A DNA stretch of 64,000 bases from Vandiemenella viatica (GCA_031002005.1 CM061919.1:170979121-171043120), one strand, 5' to 3'; shown: positions 21,355 to 32,280, counted from the first letter of the stretch. Numbers and translations are program-made. Notes: generated from the sequence alone by a model not told the origin.

Positions 21355-21600
21355 GAATTTTTATTTTTTCTTCTACTGGCTTGAAGCCTCATCGACGTCG
21401 AGGTCATTAGATGCGGGAATGGAGTGCGAACAAGGAACGGGAATGAATACGGCCGTGGTCTTCTTGAAGGAAGCATCCCGGCATTCACTGGAATGATCTG
21501 GGGAAACCATGGAAAACCCAAATCTGGATGCCCGGACGGGGATTCGAACCGGCGGCCTCCAGAATGCAAGCCCAGAACGTTAACCATAAATTGGGATTAA
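21355..21600 (-). mobile_element. tRNA-derived SINE, full-length copy
   Basis: On the minus strand it begins with a tRNA-like head containing a B box (ggttcgaatcc). It continues through the central motif ccatggtttccccagatcat and a tail with gacctcgacgtcgatgagg, and ends in an A-rich stretch (reverse complement of ttttattttttcttct). The same family occurs at 28497, 28743-28975 and 37790-38005. It sits inside the old family B copy, so it is younger than that copy. A target duplication is not clear. Confidence 0.82.
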
Positions 21601-21690
21601 TGGTGGGCGTAGGTAGACTGGAAAAGGAGAAAAATGTTTGTGCACCATAGAAGGCGCTCCATTGCAGTTAAATTAGTTATCTTTCTGAAT
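21601..21690 (+). repeat. Family B 3' tail resumed after SINE
   Basis: The segment ggtgggcgtaggtagactgg...gcgctccattgcagttaaat corresponds to the 3' tail of family B at about 24320-24405 (gtaggtgggtgcaggat...gtgctccattgcaattaaat). It shows that the SINE split one B copy. Confidence 0.7.
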
Positions 21691-21849
21691 CCACCGGATG
21701 TATGCTATCCGGCAGCCTTTTACATAGACATACGAGGTGGGGTCAAAAACTTCCCGGAATTGGTTAATAAAAATTTATTGAAAGTACGTATAACATTTTT
21801 ACGTTATTTTCCTTCAAAATACTACACTTATTTCACCGTTCATACAATT

Positions 21850-22721
21850 GTTGGAAACACTCCTGAAAGCCGCTGACGAATTAGCAAAACGTCGTCCCTT
21901 GACTGTCATTTTCAGCCGTGGAAACAGGTAAATATCCTATGCTGCAAGATTGGGAGAATATGGAGTGTTCCAAACTGGTAACATTGTTTTTGGCAAGGTA
22001 TTGTTTCACCATTACCGATCGATGTGACGAATCATAATCGTGCAACACAAACCATTCATTCCCTGCTCATTGTTCAGATCGTTATCCTCGAACTGCGTCT
22101 CGTAATCGTTTTAAGATCTGTGTGTACAATCCATTGTTGACTTTTTCCTTCAGGAATAAATTGAAAATGAATCAAGCCTTGGTGGTCAAAAAACACCTCC
22201 AACATACCCCGGCTTCTGTCTAAAGGAAATATTTATTTTCTTGGTGATGTTCTTGAATTTTAATCAGCAGACTGCCGTTTCGTTCGAGGGTCGTAAAGAA
22301 AGCACCACGTCTCATCACCTATTAAAATTTAGCGCAGGAAGCTGTCGCCTGCATCCGCCATTTCAATCATGTTCCTGCACATGGTCACTCTTTTTTTTCT
22401 GCTCAGGGGATAACACTTTCAGAACCATGTGCAAGTAAACACGATGCATGTGAACACTCCCATGTGAAATACCAACTTCAGAGGCAATAATATCCATGTT
22501 CACCTGTCCGCATGCACAAGTTGTCGAACGCGCTCAATATTCTCATCTGTCATGAAAGTTGCAGGCCACCTAGTCCGAAGATTATTTTCAATCGCTGTGC
22601 GACCGCCGAGAAAACGCTTATGCCACTCGTAAACTGTCGTTTTCTGCATCGAATAGTTTCTGTATGCTTTCTTCAGCATTACACAGAATTTGATATTGCC
22701 ACGCTGCTCCAAAGACGACAT
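21850..22721 (-). pseudogene. mariner transposase, broken
   Basis: From the ATG at 22721-22719 the minus strand reads MSSLEQRGNIKFCVMLKKAY, then TVYEWHKRFLGGR and TDENIERVRQLVHADR. This is the N-terminal paired HTH region of a mauritiana/cecropia-type mariner transposase. About a dozen residues that normally separate KFC.. from KAY are missing, an internal deletion. The rest of the coding region toward 21850 is frame-shifted and the DD34D catalytic domain is not intact. Confidence 0.82.
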
Positions 22722-22747
22722 TTCACAATATGACGAAAGAAAGAAAC

Positions 22748-24424
22748 AGGAGGGTCTAATTCGGAGAACGAGCTTAACAACACAATTAGAAATGACGATA
22801 GTAAAAAATTTGATATCCATCCTGAGGAAATCATGAAGGAAATAAGAAAGCTGAAAAAACATAAAGGGGCTGGTGAAGATAATATTACTACAGATATCTT
22901 AAAGATAGCCGGATGTGACATTGTACCTTATCTTGAAATATTATTTAAATTGAGTCTAGACACTTGCTGCTTACCACAGGACTGGAAAAGTGCAATAGTA
23001 GTACCGGTACATAAGGGAGGGGTGAGAAATAGAGTTGAGAATTACAGGCCAATCAGTTTGACATCAGTGGTAGGTAAATTAATGGAAAGATTGATATGCA
23101 ACCACATTAGAAATATATGTGAGGAACGTAATTGGTTTTCAAGCAGGCAACATGGTTTCAGGCAAGGATATTCATGCGAATCTCAGTTGGTGGGATATAT
23201 GCAAGATATTTCAGATGAAATGGACAAGGGAGGCCAAATTGATAGTGTAGCACTAGATCTGTCTAAGGCGTTTGACAGAGTAAGCCATAAAATGGTAGTA
23301 AATAAGGTAAAAACCATTGGAGTGGATAAGAAAGTGATTTGCTGGGTAGAAGAATTTTTAAAAGGTAGAAAACAGAAAGTTAGGGTAGGAAATGTAGTAT
23401 CAAAAGAAGTGGAAGTAAAAATGGGTGTGCCACAGGGTAGCGTATTGGGACCATTGCTATTCATTATTCTAATGAATAATTGTGTTGCCTGTTTACTATC
23501 TGAAATTAGATTGTTTGCAGATGACATAATGCTGTATAAAAGAATCAAAACGATAGAGGATTGTAAACAGTTGCAGGGTGATCTGGACAGGATATCTAAT
23601 TGGGTTAGTAAACATGGAATGAAGATAAATGCAAAGAAGAGTCAGCTTATTAGATACACAAATAAAAAACAAAAGGTTAATTATGAATATAAGGTGGGGA
23701 AAGAATTGCTTGCTGAAGACTTGAAATGCAAATATCTTGGAATTACTTTTGATAACAAACTTAACTGGGCAGGACACATAGGACAGGTGGTAGGAAAAGG
23801 TTTCAGAGTTCTGCACTTGTTGGAGAGAGTTATGAGGGGATGTACGAGAGAAGTCAAGGAATTGGGTTACAAAACTTTGGTCAGACCATTGCTCGAATAT
23901 GGTAGTGTAGTATGGGACCCTCATTTTACGTATCAAATACAGGAGTTGGAGAGGGTGCAAAGAAGGGCTGCTAGATTTGTTTCTGGAAATTATCGCAGAA
24001 TGCAATCAGTGACGGATATGATAAAGGAGCTGGAATGGGATTCATTGCAAGACAGGAGGAGGATGAGGAGGGTCATGGGAGTGTACAGGGCATATACTGG
24101 TGATGAGGCATGGAAAGATATTGCAGTAGGTATGAAAAGTAGTGCATGGAAGGGAAAAGATGACCATGACCACAAGCTGGCACTCGATTTCAGGCACAAG
24201 GGTGTAGGAAGATTCTCTTTTTTAGGTAAGGGTGTCAGGGATTGGAATGAGTTACCAAGAGAAACGATGAATAATTTACCGAAAACTTGAAGGAATTTAA
24301 AGAAAAAATTTGTAGAGGGCAAATGTAGGTGGGTGCAGGATAGGGGGAAGATAGCTGTGTAGGGAAATTGCCACCGGAGCCTGTGCTCCATTGCAATTAA
24401 ATTAAAAATTAAAAAAAAAAAATT
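22748..24424 (+). mobile_element. Non-LTR family B, 5'-truncated insertion
   Basis: It lies inside the mariner 5' leader, just upstream of the transposase ATG. The 7-bp direct repeat AAGAAAC (22741-22747 and 24425-24431) flanks it, and the 3' end is A-rich (attaaaaattaaaaaaaaaa), both typical of target-primed reverse transcription. The 3' tail motif gggaaattgccaccggagcc is shared with fragments at 8030, 21600, 50710 and 50940. Confidence 0.87.
22749..24290 (+). CDS. Non-LTR retrotransposon reverse transcriptase (5'-partial ORF2)
   Basis: The frame is open from the insertion junction to the TGA ending at 24290, about 513 codons. The internal ATG at 22833 is not a natural start, because homologous sequence precedes it. 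Blocks in order: KAxG-type lead (KHKGAGEDNITTDILK), NYRPISLTSVVGKLME, HGFRQGYS, ALDLSKAFDRVSH (first catalytic Asp), GVPQGSVLGPLLF, RLFADDIMLY (catalytic FADD), KCKYLGITFDNKLNW, then the C-terminal YKTLVRPLLEYGSVVWDPH and VQRRAARFV blocks and a final VRDWNELP. All RT palm motifs look intact. The apurinic-type endonuclease and ORF1 are absent. It is an R1/Jockey-group RT by motif style; the clade is unresolved. Confidence 0.88.
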   Translation, partial: GGSNSENELNNTIRNDDSKKFDIHPEEIMKEIRKLKKHKGAGEDNITTDILKIAGCDIVPYLEILFKLSLDTCCLPQDWKSAIVVPVHKGGVRNRVENYRPISLTSVVGKLMERLICNHIRNICEERNWFSSRQHGFRQGYSCESQLVGYMQDISDEMDKGGQIDSVALDLSKAFDRVSHKMVVNKVKTIGVDKKVICWVEEFLKGRKQKVRVGNVVSKEVEVKMGVPQGSVLGPLLFIILMNNCVACLLSEIRLFADDIMLYKRIKTIEDCKQLQGDLDRISNWVSKHGMKINAKKSQLIRYTNKKQKVNYEYKVGKELLAEDLKCKYLGITFDNKLNWAGHIGQVVGKGFRVLHLLERVMRGCTREVKELGYKTLVRPLLEYGSVVWDPHFTYQIQELERVQRRAARFVSGNYRRMQSVTDMIKELEWDSLQDRRRMRRVMGVYRAYTGDEAWKDIAVGMKSSAWKGKDDHDHKLALDFRHKGVGRFSFLGKGVRDWNELPRETMNNLPKT

Positions 24425-24603
24425 AAGAAACTACGTCTAAAATATCATGCACCGCATGCACGAAACCAACTACAACTGCCTGCTGCACGGCACAGCACCT
24501 TGCTCAGTGGTGTTGCCAACCTCCCATACAAAAATTTCACTTCCGGAAAACAGTTGCTTGACTGTACACGAAAATTCCTGGAAGTTTTTGACCCTACCTC
24601 ATA

Positions 24604-25325
24604 AACATCTAAAGCTATCCCGAAAGCCGAAGTGTAACAAACTGAGCTGAACAAAACACACATATTATATCCATAGCTCTATGATATATGCTACTGCTAT
24701 CTAGTGGTTATCTGATCATAGTCAGTGCAAAAATTCTGCAAATAAAGTGTTTACACAGGAACGGTAGAGCTAAACACAAATGTTTTCTTAACAGAAAAAA
24801 ATTTCCAAGAAGCTCCTTGCTGTAAAAAACGCACGCAGTTTACCGACATCTCTGTGGTATGTGGAGCTACTGTCTAACGGTAACGGAATCAATCTTTTTC
24901 GACTACAGCGAATGCTGTTGGCTTGGGTCGGACAGTCTCATTCGTATAACCTTGATAGTTACTTTTACCCTAAGAGACAAATTCCTAAATCCATTTCTGA
25001 AAATTGATGTCACTAAAGCAAAACCCTTAATCTTTAAAATGATACCTCATTTATCAGTTTTAGTTAGGTACCAAGAGAGGTAAATGGTTTGGCACAAAGA
25101 AATAATGGTACACTATGCCGTTTAAGAATGGAATTCTGAAAAATTTCTTTCTTAAAACATGATGTTACCAAAGTATGTATAAAGTGATATCCCGTTTATA
25201 GATTTCTGTCAAAAATCAAGGGAGAAAAATGGCCCAAGACAAAAACATCTTTTCAGAAATAATATAATTTTATGATGATGAAATGGTTTTACAATATCAA
25301 ACCACTCATTAAATACAAAATGATA
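24604..25325. other. No gene seen
   Basis: AT-rich DNA between the mariner and the hAT element. Short frames such as 24859-25083 carry no recognisable domain. It may be the local unique background. Confidence 0.4.
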
Positions 25326-25333
25326 TTTACAAC

Positions 25334-27824
25334 TAGGGTTCGGATATTTATGACCAAAAAAATCGAGAAATATGCCCTTAATTATGACCTTAAAAATAGG
25401 CAAATATGACCTAAAAAAGACAAAATATGACCAAACATTAAATTTTTTATACTTTAAAAATGCTCAAATGTACATGATTTATTTTATGTAGCTGTGTCGC
25501 TTTCATGTAGATAACATAATTTGCTTCTATGCACTCACTGTACGATTGGGAAATTAATGTTTTTTGAAAGTTATTTTCTTGTTCCTGTAAGAAAATGGAT
25601 TACTAGAATTTTACTTTTAAAACTGGAAATTTACTATAAATTTGTTACGAATTAGTGTTCATACCATTTTTTATTCTTGTTTGATGCCAGCATTGGAGTA
25701 AATCACCATATGCATATTCAAGTTCTCGAAGAGGAATTTTCTCCGATTGTCACTTAAAACTGTCTTGTAGTGTGAGAAGCTTCGTTCGACATCGCAAGAG
25801 TACTTGAACAGAGTCAGGTAACTGCAATTTAATTGTGGGTCATCTTCAGTCAAAACAGATTCGCCACCATGTAAAATTTCACTAATTTTACAAATTGTTT
25901 TATATCCATTATTCCCATACAACACTTTATCAATTTTTTTTTTCAGCAAACTAGCCACACTGCCCCCTGTTTGGTCTATTTCGGTTTGCACAATTTTAAC
26001 GACCGCCAAACTTTCATTCAGTTCTAGACCAATTTCTTCAAGACGCGAAATCGCAGTTGTGGTGCCTGAAGAACTTGACCTTATGTACGCCAAATTTCTG
26101 AACAAATTACTGGAAAAGAGTTCTTGGGCAATTTTTATGGAAGATGCTTCACTGCTATCAAAATTAGAAACCATTTTCTTTATGTTTTCATAATATTCAC
26201 AGTAATAGCTAACTGCATCGATCCATGCGCACCAACGAGTAAGTACTGGTTGTGGTGGAAGAGGGACGGAAGGTGCGTCCCCTTTAAATTTTGCCACTCT
26301 CATTGGAGCTTTAACAAAAATCTTTTTTTACATTTGATATTAACCTATCAACATCAGGGAAACTTAGTCTTACTTCCTCGGCAACTCTATGTAATCCATG
26401 AGCGAGACAAGTTAAATGCACCATCGAAGGATACAACATCTTCAGATATTTCCCAGCCTTTACCATGTACTGCACAGCGTCGGTCACAAATAGTAAGACA
26501 TGTTCTCGCTCAACTTCACTGCTCCATAACAGTTTCATAGCGTTTTCGAAACGGACGGCAATTGTTGAGTAGTTGAGTAGTTTCAAGAGATTCACAGTCC
26601 AGTAAAAATATATCACCCGGTCTGTCAGAAAGTAGGGTTCCAATAATAACATTTACAACGTATCTCCCACAAGTATCAGTACTGTAATTTCATCCATTGA
26701 TACCCAGATCTTATTGGTACCTATCTTAGTTCTGATTGTCTGCAATACATTTTCATAACAAGACGGTAAATAGTTCTTCCTAATGTTGTTTCGGTTGGAA
26801 TCGTCTGTGTTCTATATTTCTCCAAGAACGATTTGAAATGCTCATTGTTCACTTTATTAAGTGGGATGTTGGCTGATACCATTATTTCATAGAGTTCTTT
26901 AGAAAAGAAATGACAAGCTGTAGATGTATCCAAGAAAAGTCGCTGTTTGCTTTGTCGACTTGAATGTCGTATTACGTTATTCTTGTGTCTTGATGTATTG
27001 CAATGCTGCTGCACATGAAATCGCTTTGTTGCATTCACTTTAGTTTCACATAATTTACGGAAAAGAACTCTTTCTTCTGTGCTAAAATACTCCTCTCCAA
27101 ATTCCTTTACATAACTCTGTAACTTTGCACTTTAAGAAAGTTTTGTTTTCGGCATGGCGGTACTCACTGATCCACATTTAACACTGGTTCAGGATTATTT
27201 TCAAAATCATTGATGACAGTGTGTGAGTGACGGAAGGCTTTGTGCTTGTTCGCCGCGGAGAGTTTGGTATGTGGGGAATACTTGACCTGGGAGGGAGGGG
27301 TTTCCCGTTAAGTAGCAGTTTTGCCGTACTGAATCATAGGAAGGCAATTGATTCCTCTCAACTCATCGGTGGGTCACTGCAGTGGACTCAATTCCCGCGA
27401 TACCGTCGCACAGGCATGCTGCTGCTGCATAGTCGAATTTAAAAAGCGGGCGGAACATTAACGTTTAGAGAGTGACAATAATTTATAACTTTAATTCTTG
27501 ACTCGTGAATTCTGAATAATTTAGTGACAATTAGTTTCGTTTCTTTCTCCAGTGTATAACAGGAGTATATTTGTTTGAATAATTATCTTAATTTCTTTTC
27601 ATCTACAACTTCTATCAAAAAATTACCAGATTTTTCCTCAAAATATGACCATAAAAATTGTTGAAATATTACCAGAATTAGGAAAATGGCCCCAATATGC
27701 ATTTATAGGCTATATAAAATACATTTAAATACAATCAGAAACGTTGAATCAGTGTTTATTTCAGCATTTCAGCTCAAAAAGAAGGCAGGAAAAAATATGA
27801 TTTTTGGTAAAGATCCGAACCCTA
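25334..27824 (-). mobile_element. hAT element, 2.49 kb, nearly complete
   Basis: The left terminus TAGGGTTCGGATATTTA pairs with a right terminus whose reverse complement is TAGGGTTCGGATCTTTA (16 of 17 identical). Near-identical 8-bp duplications flank it (TTTACAAC at 25326-25333, TTTATAAC at 27825-27832). The subterminal zones carry repeated aaatatgacc/gaccataaa words, possible transposase-binding sites. The transposase lies on the minus strand in three consecutive frames. Confidence 0.9.
25671..27155 (-). pseudogene. hAT transposase of the CGGBP1-like type
   Basis: The minus-strand ATG at 27155 starts MPKTKLS, followed by a stop and then the family-typical KLQSYVKEFGEEYFSTEE stretch. The second piece has the finger-like FHVQQHCNTSRHKN (Cys partner upstream), then SANIPLNKVNN and FLEKYRTQTIPTETTL, the N-terminal architecture of CGGBP1-related hAT transposases. 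The third region (26652-26311) contains TDAVQYMVKAGKYLK and HLTCLAHGLHRVAEE, the catalytic core. The last (26303-25671) includes PPQPVLTRWCAWIDAV and ends in the dimerisation-like SCDVERSFSHYK block. Only about three stops or shifts separate the four parts, so it is a young pseudogene. Confidence 0.82.
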
Positions 27825-27938
27825 TTTATAACCTTCCTGGAACCACTGGCATACTGTCCATTTCTTTTCCTTTCTTACACCACTAACACATCATATGTGG
27901 TTGTGGGCATGAACACATCTTTCCCGTTGCCACATGTC

Positions 27939-28146
27939 CAGGGCCGGATTAAGACAGCGCGGGGCCCGTAGCAAATGTGAATAAGAGGCCCTAGATTTTT
28001 GCCGTCTGGGGGAAAATTGTAGAGCTAAAAAAAAAGGTCGCCCAACTAGCCTAGCCGCGGGCCCCCCTAGGAGGCGCGAGGCCCACCTAGGAGGCACGAG
28101 GCCCGTAGCATTTGCTACCTCCTGCTACGTGGTTATTCCGGTACTG
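27939..28146. mobile_element. hAT MITE, 208 bp, CAGGGCCGG family
   Basis: Left end CAGGGCCGGATTAA; the right end read inward is CAGTACCGGAATAA (11 of 14 positions agree). The 8-bp flanks CACATGTC (27931-27938) and CACATATC (28147-28154) match at seven of eight. Inside is a near-duplication of cctaggaggcgcgaggccc. It resembles the MITE at 1647 in end sequence, GC richness and the shared agctaaaaaaaa stretch. Confidence 0.85.
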
Positions 28147-28496
28147 CACATATCTCACCTCCAACATGAGAAGGTTATTTACAAAAATATTGTAGTGTGT
28201 TTGTGTCCTTGCCCTAATTCCTTCTACTGCGGTAAGCAACGAGTTATGTTCTCTATATCATTCCTTATTTTTAGGTGTAGTGTGTTATGACACGTATAAG
28301 TGGATGAGGGTGAAATCAGGTGTTCGTTCACTCAAGCCTACACTTCTGTAATGGCAGCTGGGAAGCCACCAAGTTTATCTGATGGACAATTAGAATCAAC
28401 AAAATAATATAACCGCACTTTCCAAGTCCATATCTTGATAATTAGGAATTGTACATCATAATTTCTTCCACTTTGCTGGTTAAAAGTGATTGAGTG
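28147..28496. other. No gene seen
   Basis: Short AT-rich spacer between the MITE and a SINE fragment; nothing recognisable. Confidence 0.4.
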
Positions 28497-28604
28497 TGGT
28501 GGGTGAGTGGTAACAATCTGTCCTCCCATTCGGAAGGACGCAGGTTCGAATGCCCTTCAGCCATACAGGTTTTAGTTTTATGAAATCATTCCGGGTGATG
28601 CTGG
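28497..28604 (+). mobile_element. SINE head fragment at the LTR boundary
   Basis: It contains the tRNA-like head (gtggtgggtgagtggtaaca, then B box caggttcgaatgccc) and the start of the SINE body (catacaggttttagttttat, cattccgggtgatgctgg). It ends exactly where the retroelement LTR begins (28605), so the LTR element probably inserted into an older SINE. Confidence 0.65.
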
Positions 28605-29074
28605 TGTAAATGGTACGCCTATTGCAAAACCGCAACTAAAATGGCGAGCGGAAATGATTGTGAAACTTCGAGGAATGGTCGCTTAGTATACCGCTGAAAG
28701 GTACCAAAAAGGCACCCATTAAGAACATTGACCCTCATCAGTTTTAAACCGAGAGTGGTGGTATAACGGTTAGCATTCTGGTCTCGCATTCGGGAGGACG
28801 GCGGTTCGAATCCCCGTCCAGGCATCCAGATTTGGGTTTTAGGCCATGGCCATGGCCTTTTGAAGGAAGCATCCGGGCATTCGCCTGTACTGATTAGGGG
28901 AAACCATGGAAAACCCAAATCTGGATGCCCGGATGGGGATTCGAACCGGCGTCCTCCAGAATGCGAGGCCAGAAGCTGCCATGGAGGTCGTCGTCTAACT
29001 ACAAGGTGTGAGACAGTACTTGATGGGTGCAGGGATGGCATAGTTAAATAACCCTTTAAAATTGTTAAGAGGTT
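28605..29074 (+). repeat. 5' LTR of the errantivirus-like element (interrupted)
   Basis: It starts TGTAAATGGTACGCCTATTG and matches the 3' LTR (49681 onward, TGTAATAAGTACGCCTATTG) up to about 28737. It then resumes at about 28976 (ggtcgtcgtctaactacaag against ggtcgccatctaactacaag) and ends near aagaggtt. The middle part present in the 3' LTR is missing and has been replaced by SINE sequence. Divergence between the LTRs is substantial, so the insertion is old. Confidence 0.85.
28743..28975. mobile_element. Two SINE copies head-out in inverted orientation (foldback)
   Basis: The plus-strand half (from about 28743) has a tRNA-like head with A-box-like tggtataacggttagcat and B box ggttcgaatcc, then catccagatttgggtttt. 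The following half (28848-28970) is the same sequence in reverse (aaaacccaaatctggatgcc, then ggggattcgaacc). The two halves form a palindrome of roughly 95 bp per arm. It sits inside the 5' LTR. Confidence 0.82.
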
Positions 29075-29199
29075 GTGATCGCTGCCATTTTTGTGTAACT
29101 CACAGCAAATCGACGCCGATAAAGCTGTTGAGTGACAGTGGCGCTCAAGTAGTCACTTACACAGTAGATGCAGAAGTATAATAGGCAAGAACGGATCGT

Positions 29200-30342
29200 A
29201 ATGAAGGGCATAACAGCAGGAGCTGTATATGTGGAAGGGATCGTCAGGCTTACGTTATCAAAAGGAAGTGAATTAGGTGTGGAACAAACTCTACACGCAG
29301 TATCAGATGCCATTGATTTGCCCTAAGATGGTGTAATTGGAAGAGATAGTCTGAAGAAATGAGAAGCCATTGTAGATTTCGGAGAAGGAATGGTTACGAT
29401 CGCAGGTACCAGCATTCCAATGAAGAACGAACGCAAAGGAGTCGATACAAGGAAGGCTGAGCAGCAATAGGAGAAGAGTGAAGAAGTTGAGAAGCCGCAG
29501 GAGCCATTTAGGAGAAAAATAAGAAGAATTAAAGTCGACAATAGGCAGGAGAAACTAATAAAAGTGAAAATGGATTGGCAAGTTGAAGACAAGGAACAGT
29601 AGTATTACCTAAGCAGGAGCTGCGAGATGGAATACTAGTGCAAAAATCGTTGGTAACAGTCAACAATGGCTCATGTATTATTCCAGTACTGAATACTACT
29701 GAGGACGAAGTCATGTTGACAAGCCGGGAGAACACTTAACGTACACTACTAATAAACTCCAGACAGTATCGAATTCCTGATGCCAGAAAAAGTGTCTACA
29801 GGAAGAAATATAGGCTATTGGAGGAAGATATAATTGAAGAAAATGCACCTCTGTTAATAATACCAATAAAATGGGATAGCGATGGCACTCAGAATTGGAG
29901 AGTCATCATTGACTACCGGAAATTAAACGAGGCTACAGTAAACAGTGTTTTCCCATTGCCACTTATATAAGAAACACTGGATCAGTCGGGGAAATCATGG
30001 TATTTTTCGACATTAGATCTTGCCAAGAGATATCACCAGATATTTCTGCGAGAAGAGGATCGTGAGAAAACACCCAATGGTCATATTCAGTTTTGGAGGC
30101 CCTCTAAGGGATTAGCCGATGCACCAGCCTCCTTCCAGATGCTTATGTCCATATTACTTTCTAGGCTAGAAGGAGGCAAAGCCATGAGCTACTTGGACGA
30201 TATTGTTGTGTTCAGCGCTACCCTAGAGAAGCATGTCGAAAGACTAACAGAAGTATTTGGGAAACTACAGGGACGTAATCTGCGATTGCAGATATCAAAA
30301 TGTTCATTTCTACATAAGGAGGTTATTTATCTTGGTCACGTT
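29200..30342 (+). pseudogene. Gypsy/errantivirus-like pol: protease end and reverse transcriptase
   Basis: A protease-like C-terminal block (DGVIGRDSL) lies near 29330. RT blocks follow: WRVIIDYRKLNEATVNSVFPLP, FSTLDLAKRYHQIFL (first catalytic Asp), SKGLADAPASFQMLM, and SYLDDIVVFS (catalytic YLDD) near 30190. The last block, up to the Gly-His of the region before RNase H, ends at 30342. Gag is not recognisable between the LTR and the protease. Several stops and shifts are present, and an insertion starts at about 30343. Old, inactive copy. Confidence 0.82.
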
Positions 30343-31645
30343 TTTATATACCTCATATATTACCTAAACTATTCAACAGGTCACTTATTACGTACAATGA
30401 ATATACCAAATAACTTTCAATAGTAAATCACTTTTCATCTCAGAACATAACCTAGTTATATGTCCATTACCTAGTTAAAACCATTTAGAAGGGGGTAAAT
30501 CTAATATAATTGTACAGTAAAGAACTTCTATAACGGTTTTCTTAACAAGAAAGCACTTTTTAAATTAATTCTAAAACATTTTTGTAAAAGACATAATACT
30601 CAAATAAGGTGTTTTTCAGTCATGATGAATTTTGTTGCATTCATTTTCACTAAGAAAGCGGAGAACGACAATCACTTTAAGGTGGTTTTAGTGTGCTTTT
30701 AAAATTTATATAATGAGATATTTCAAATCAAAATAATTCGATCTTTTTTATAAAAAAAAAGAGCTAGAAAGATAAAACTATGCTTAAACGAAAGAGAAAA
30801 ATTCAGTTAATAACAAACATATAACAGTTCAGAGGTAACTTGAAATTTTGACATGTGACAGAATCACCATGTGTGACTTTTAGAAATTAATAGCTCTTAA
30901 ACGAGAATAATTATGCGAAAAGTTGTCATGACCAAAAAGATTCGGAATAAATTAAACTATAACATAGTAAAATTTCGGGAAAATCTGAGTAAAATTAGGG
31001 TTCAACAGGATTAATTCACTAAAGACTAGTGTTTCTCCACGGGATTACACCCGTGTTCCACCGCAATTCAGCAATAGATAAGCCTAGCCTATAAAAAGCC
31101 GACCAGCGCAAGCAGTCGGGAATAGTTTTCAAACAGTTTTTCAAGAGGGTGGTCCAGGGGAGAAGAGCTCCGTGATGGGCAGCGAACTATGAGGCTGTGG
31201 ACTTTCAAGATTTTAGTACTAGTGAAACGGAGAGCTTAGAATATTTCAAGTTGTTATAAACTTTACATTAACGATCAGTACGGTGGACTCTGATGCTATT
31301 CCGGAATTCTATAGGATGATCTTTCGAATTTTGAGGGAATTTTCTGAAAGATTGCCAATCGGTGTGTATGTGAGTGACGTCAACCTGCAATCTAATCCAA
31401 GGAGACGATAGTTCCGATGCCTTATCTTTCTGGTACCTCAACTTGTACTATGTAAAATTCAAGAATATAAACTTTATTTACACAAGAACTGTTTTACTCC
31501 ATAAACCTTTATCTCTTGGAGTAGGCTAATTACGGGGGATTGGTGACCGTATAAAGAACCTTATGCACCCATACTATAAAGGTACCAACCACCACGAACA
31601 AGCTAATGCGAATGTTGCATAAACCCCAAGCAACGTTTTGGCATT
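30343..31645 (+). mobile_element. LTR-like insertion in the RT/RNase H junction
   Basis: About 1.3 kb separates two colinear pol blocks, so an insertion is certain; its identity is not. A promoter-like cctataaaaagccgacc lies at about 31088, a polyadenylation-like aataaac near 31467, and a tggtgaccgt stretch near 31540 resembles the primer-binding site of CsRn1-type gypsy elements. This fits an LTR plus leader. I could not find clean TG..CA ends or a target duplication. Confidence 0.45.
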
Positions 31646-32280
31646 ACAACATGCTGACTGAGGAAAGAATGAAACCGGACGTCGAGAAAGTCTGGACAGT
31701 GTAAAACTTCCAAATGCCCACAAAAGTAAAGGAACTAGGGGATTCCTGGGGCTAGGGGGATATTACCGCTTAATCCGTGATTTTAGCAAGACTGCAAAAC
31801 CATTTCACGATCTGCTGAAAAAAGAAACAGGATTTCAGTGGGGGGCTTTCAAAACACAAAAGCAGAAAATAACCACTCCACCAGTCCTAGGACTCCCCGA
31901 TTTTAAGAAAGAATTCGCCTTAACGACCGACAGCAGCCAAATTTCTCTCAGTGCAGTGCTTAGCCATGGGTAACCTGGGGCTAATAAGCCGATAACTTAT
32001 GCGTCACGAATGCTGAACAAGGTAGATCAGTACTAAACGGTAATCGAGTAAGATCTATCATCAATAGTGTGGACACTGAAACAATTCCAACATTATATAT
32101 TCGGGCGTAAATTCGCCATATATACCGATCATAAACCTTTACAATGGTTATTTTCCGTGAATTTTCGCAGTTAATGACATTTAGATTCAAGCTGGAAGAG
32201 TATCAGTATACTATATGGTACTTAGCTGGTAAACAATGACGTAGCCGATGCGTTATGGCGCATTAGGCACACGGAGCCTT
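31646..32280 (+). pseudogene. Errantivirus-like pol: RT connection and RNase H
   Basis: Broken frames encode the block following the RT (a FLGLGGYYR-type motif), then TPPVLGLPDFKKEFALTTD, a TYASRMLNKVDQY block and FGRKFAIYTDHKPLQWLF with the RNase H TDHKPL signature. A NDVADALWRI stretch, the conserved end before the integrase zinc finger, is interrupted at about 32285 by the P-like element. Stops are frequent. Confidence 0.8.

Larger units (their letters stand above)
21733..24601 (-). mobile_element. mariner element with nested non-LTR insertion
   Basis: The left end after TA is CGAGGTGGGGTCAAAAACTT. The right end, read inward, is TGAGGTAGGGTCAAAAACTT, an almost perfect TIR. TA dinucleotides flank both ends (21731-21732 and 24602-24603). 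The transposase reads on the minus strand. Subtracting the family B insertion (22748-24424) and one copy of its duplication leaves an element of about 1.19 kb, normal for mariner. Confidence 0.9.

Noticed and set aside
30343..31645. Solo LTR with defined ends
   Set aside because: Promoter-like and primer-site-like words exist, but I could not identify TG/CA ends or a target duplication, so it is only called an LTR-like insertion.
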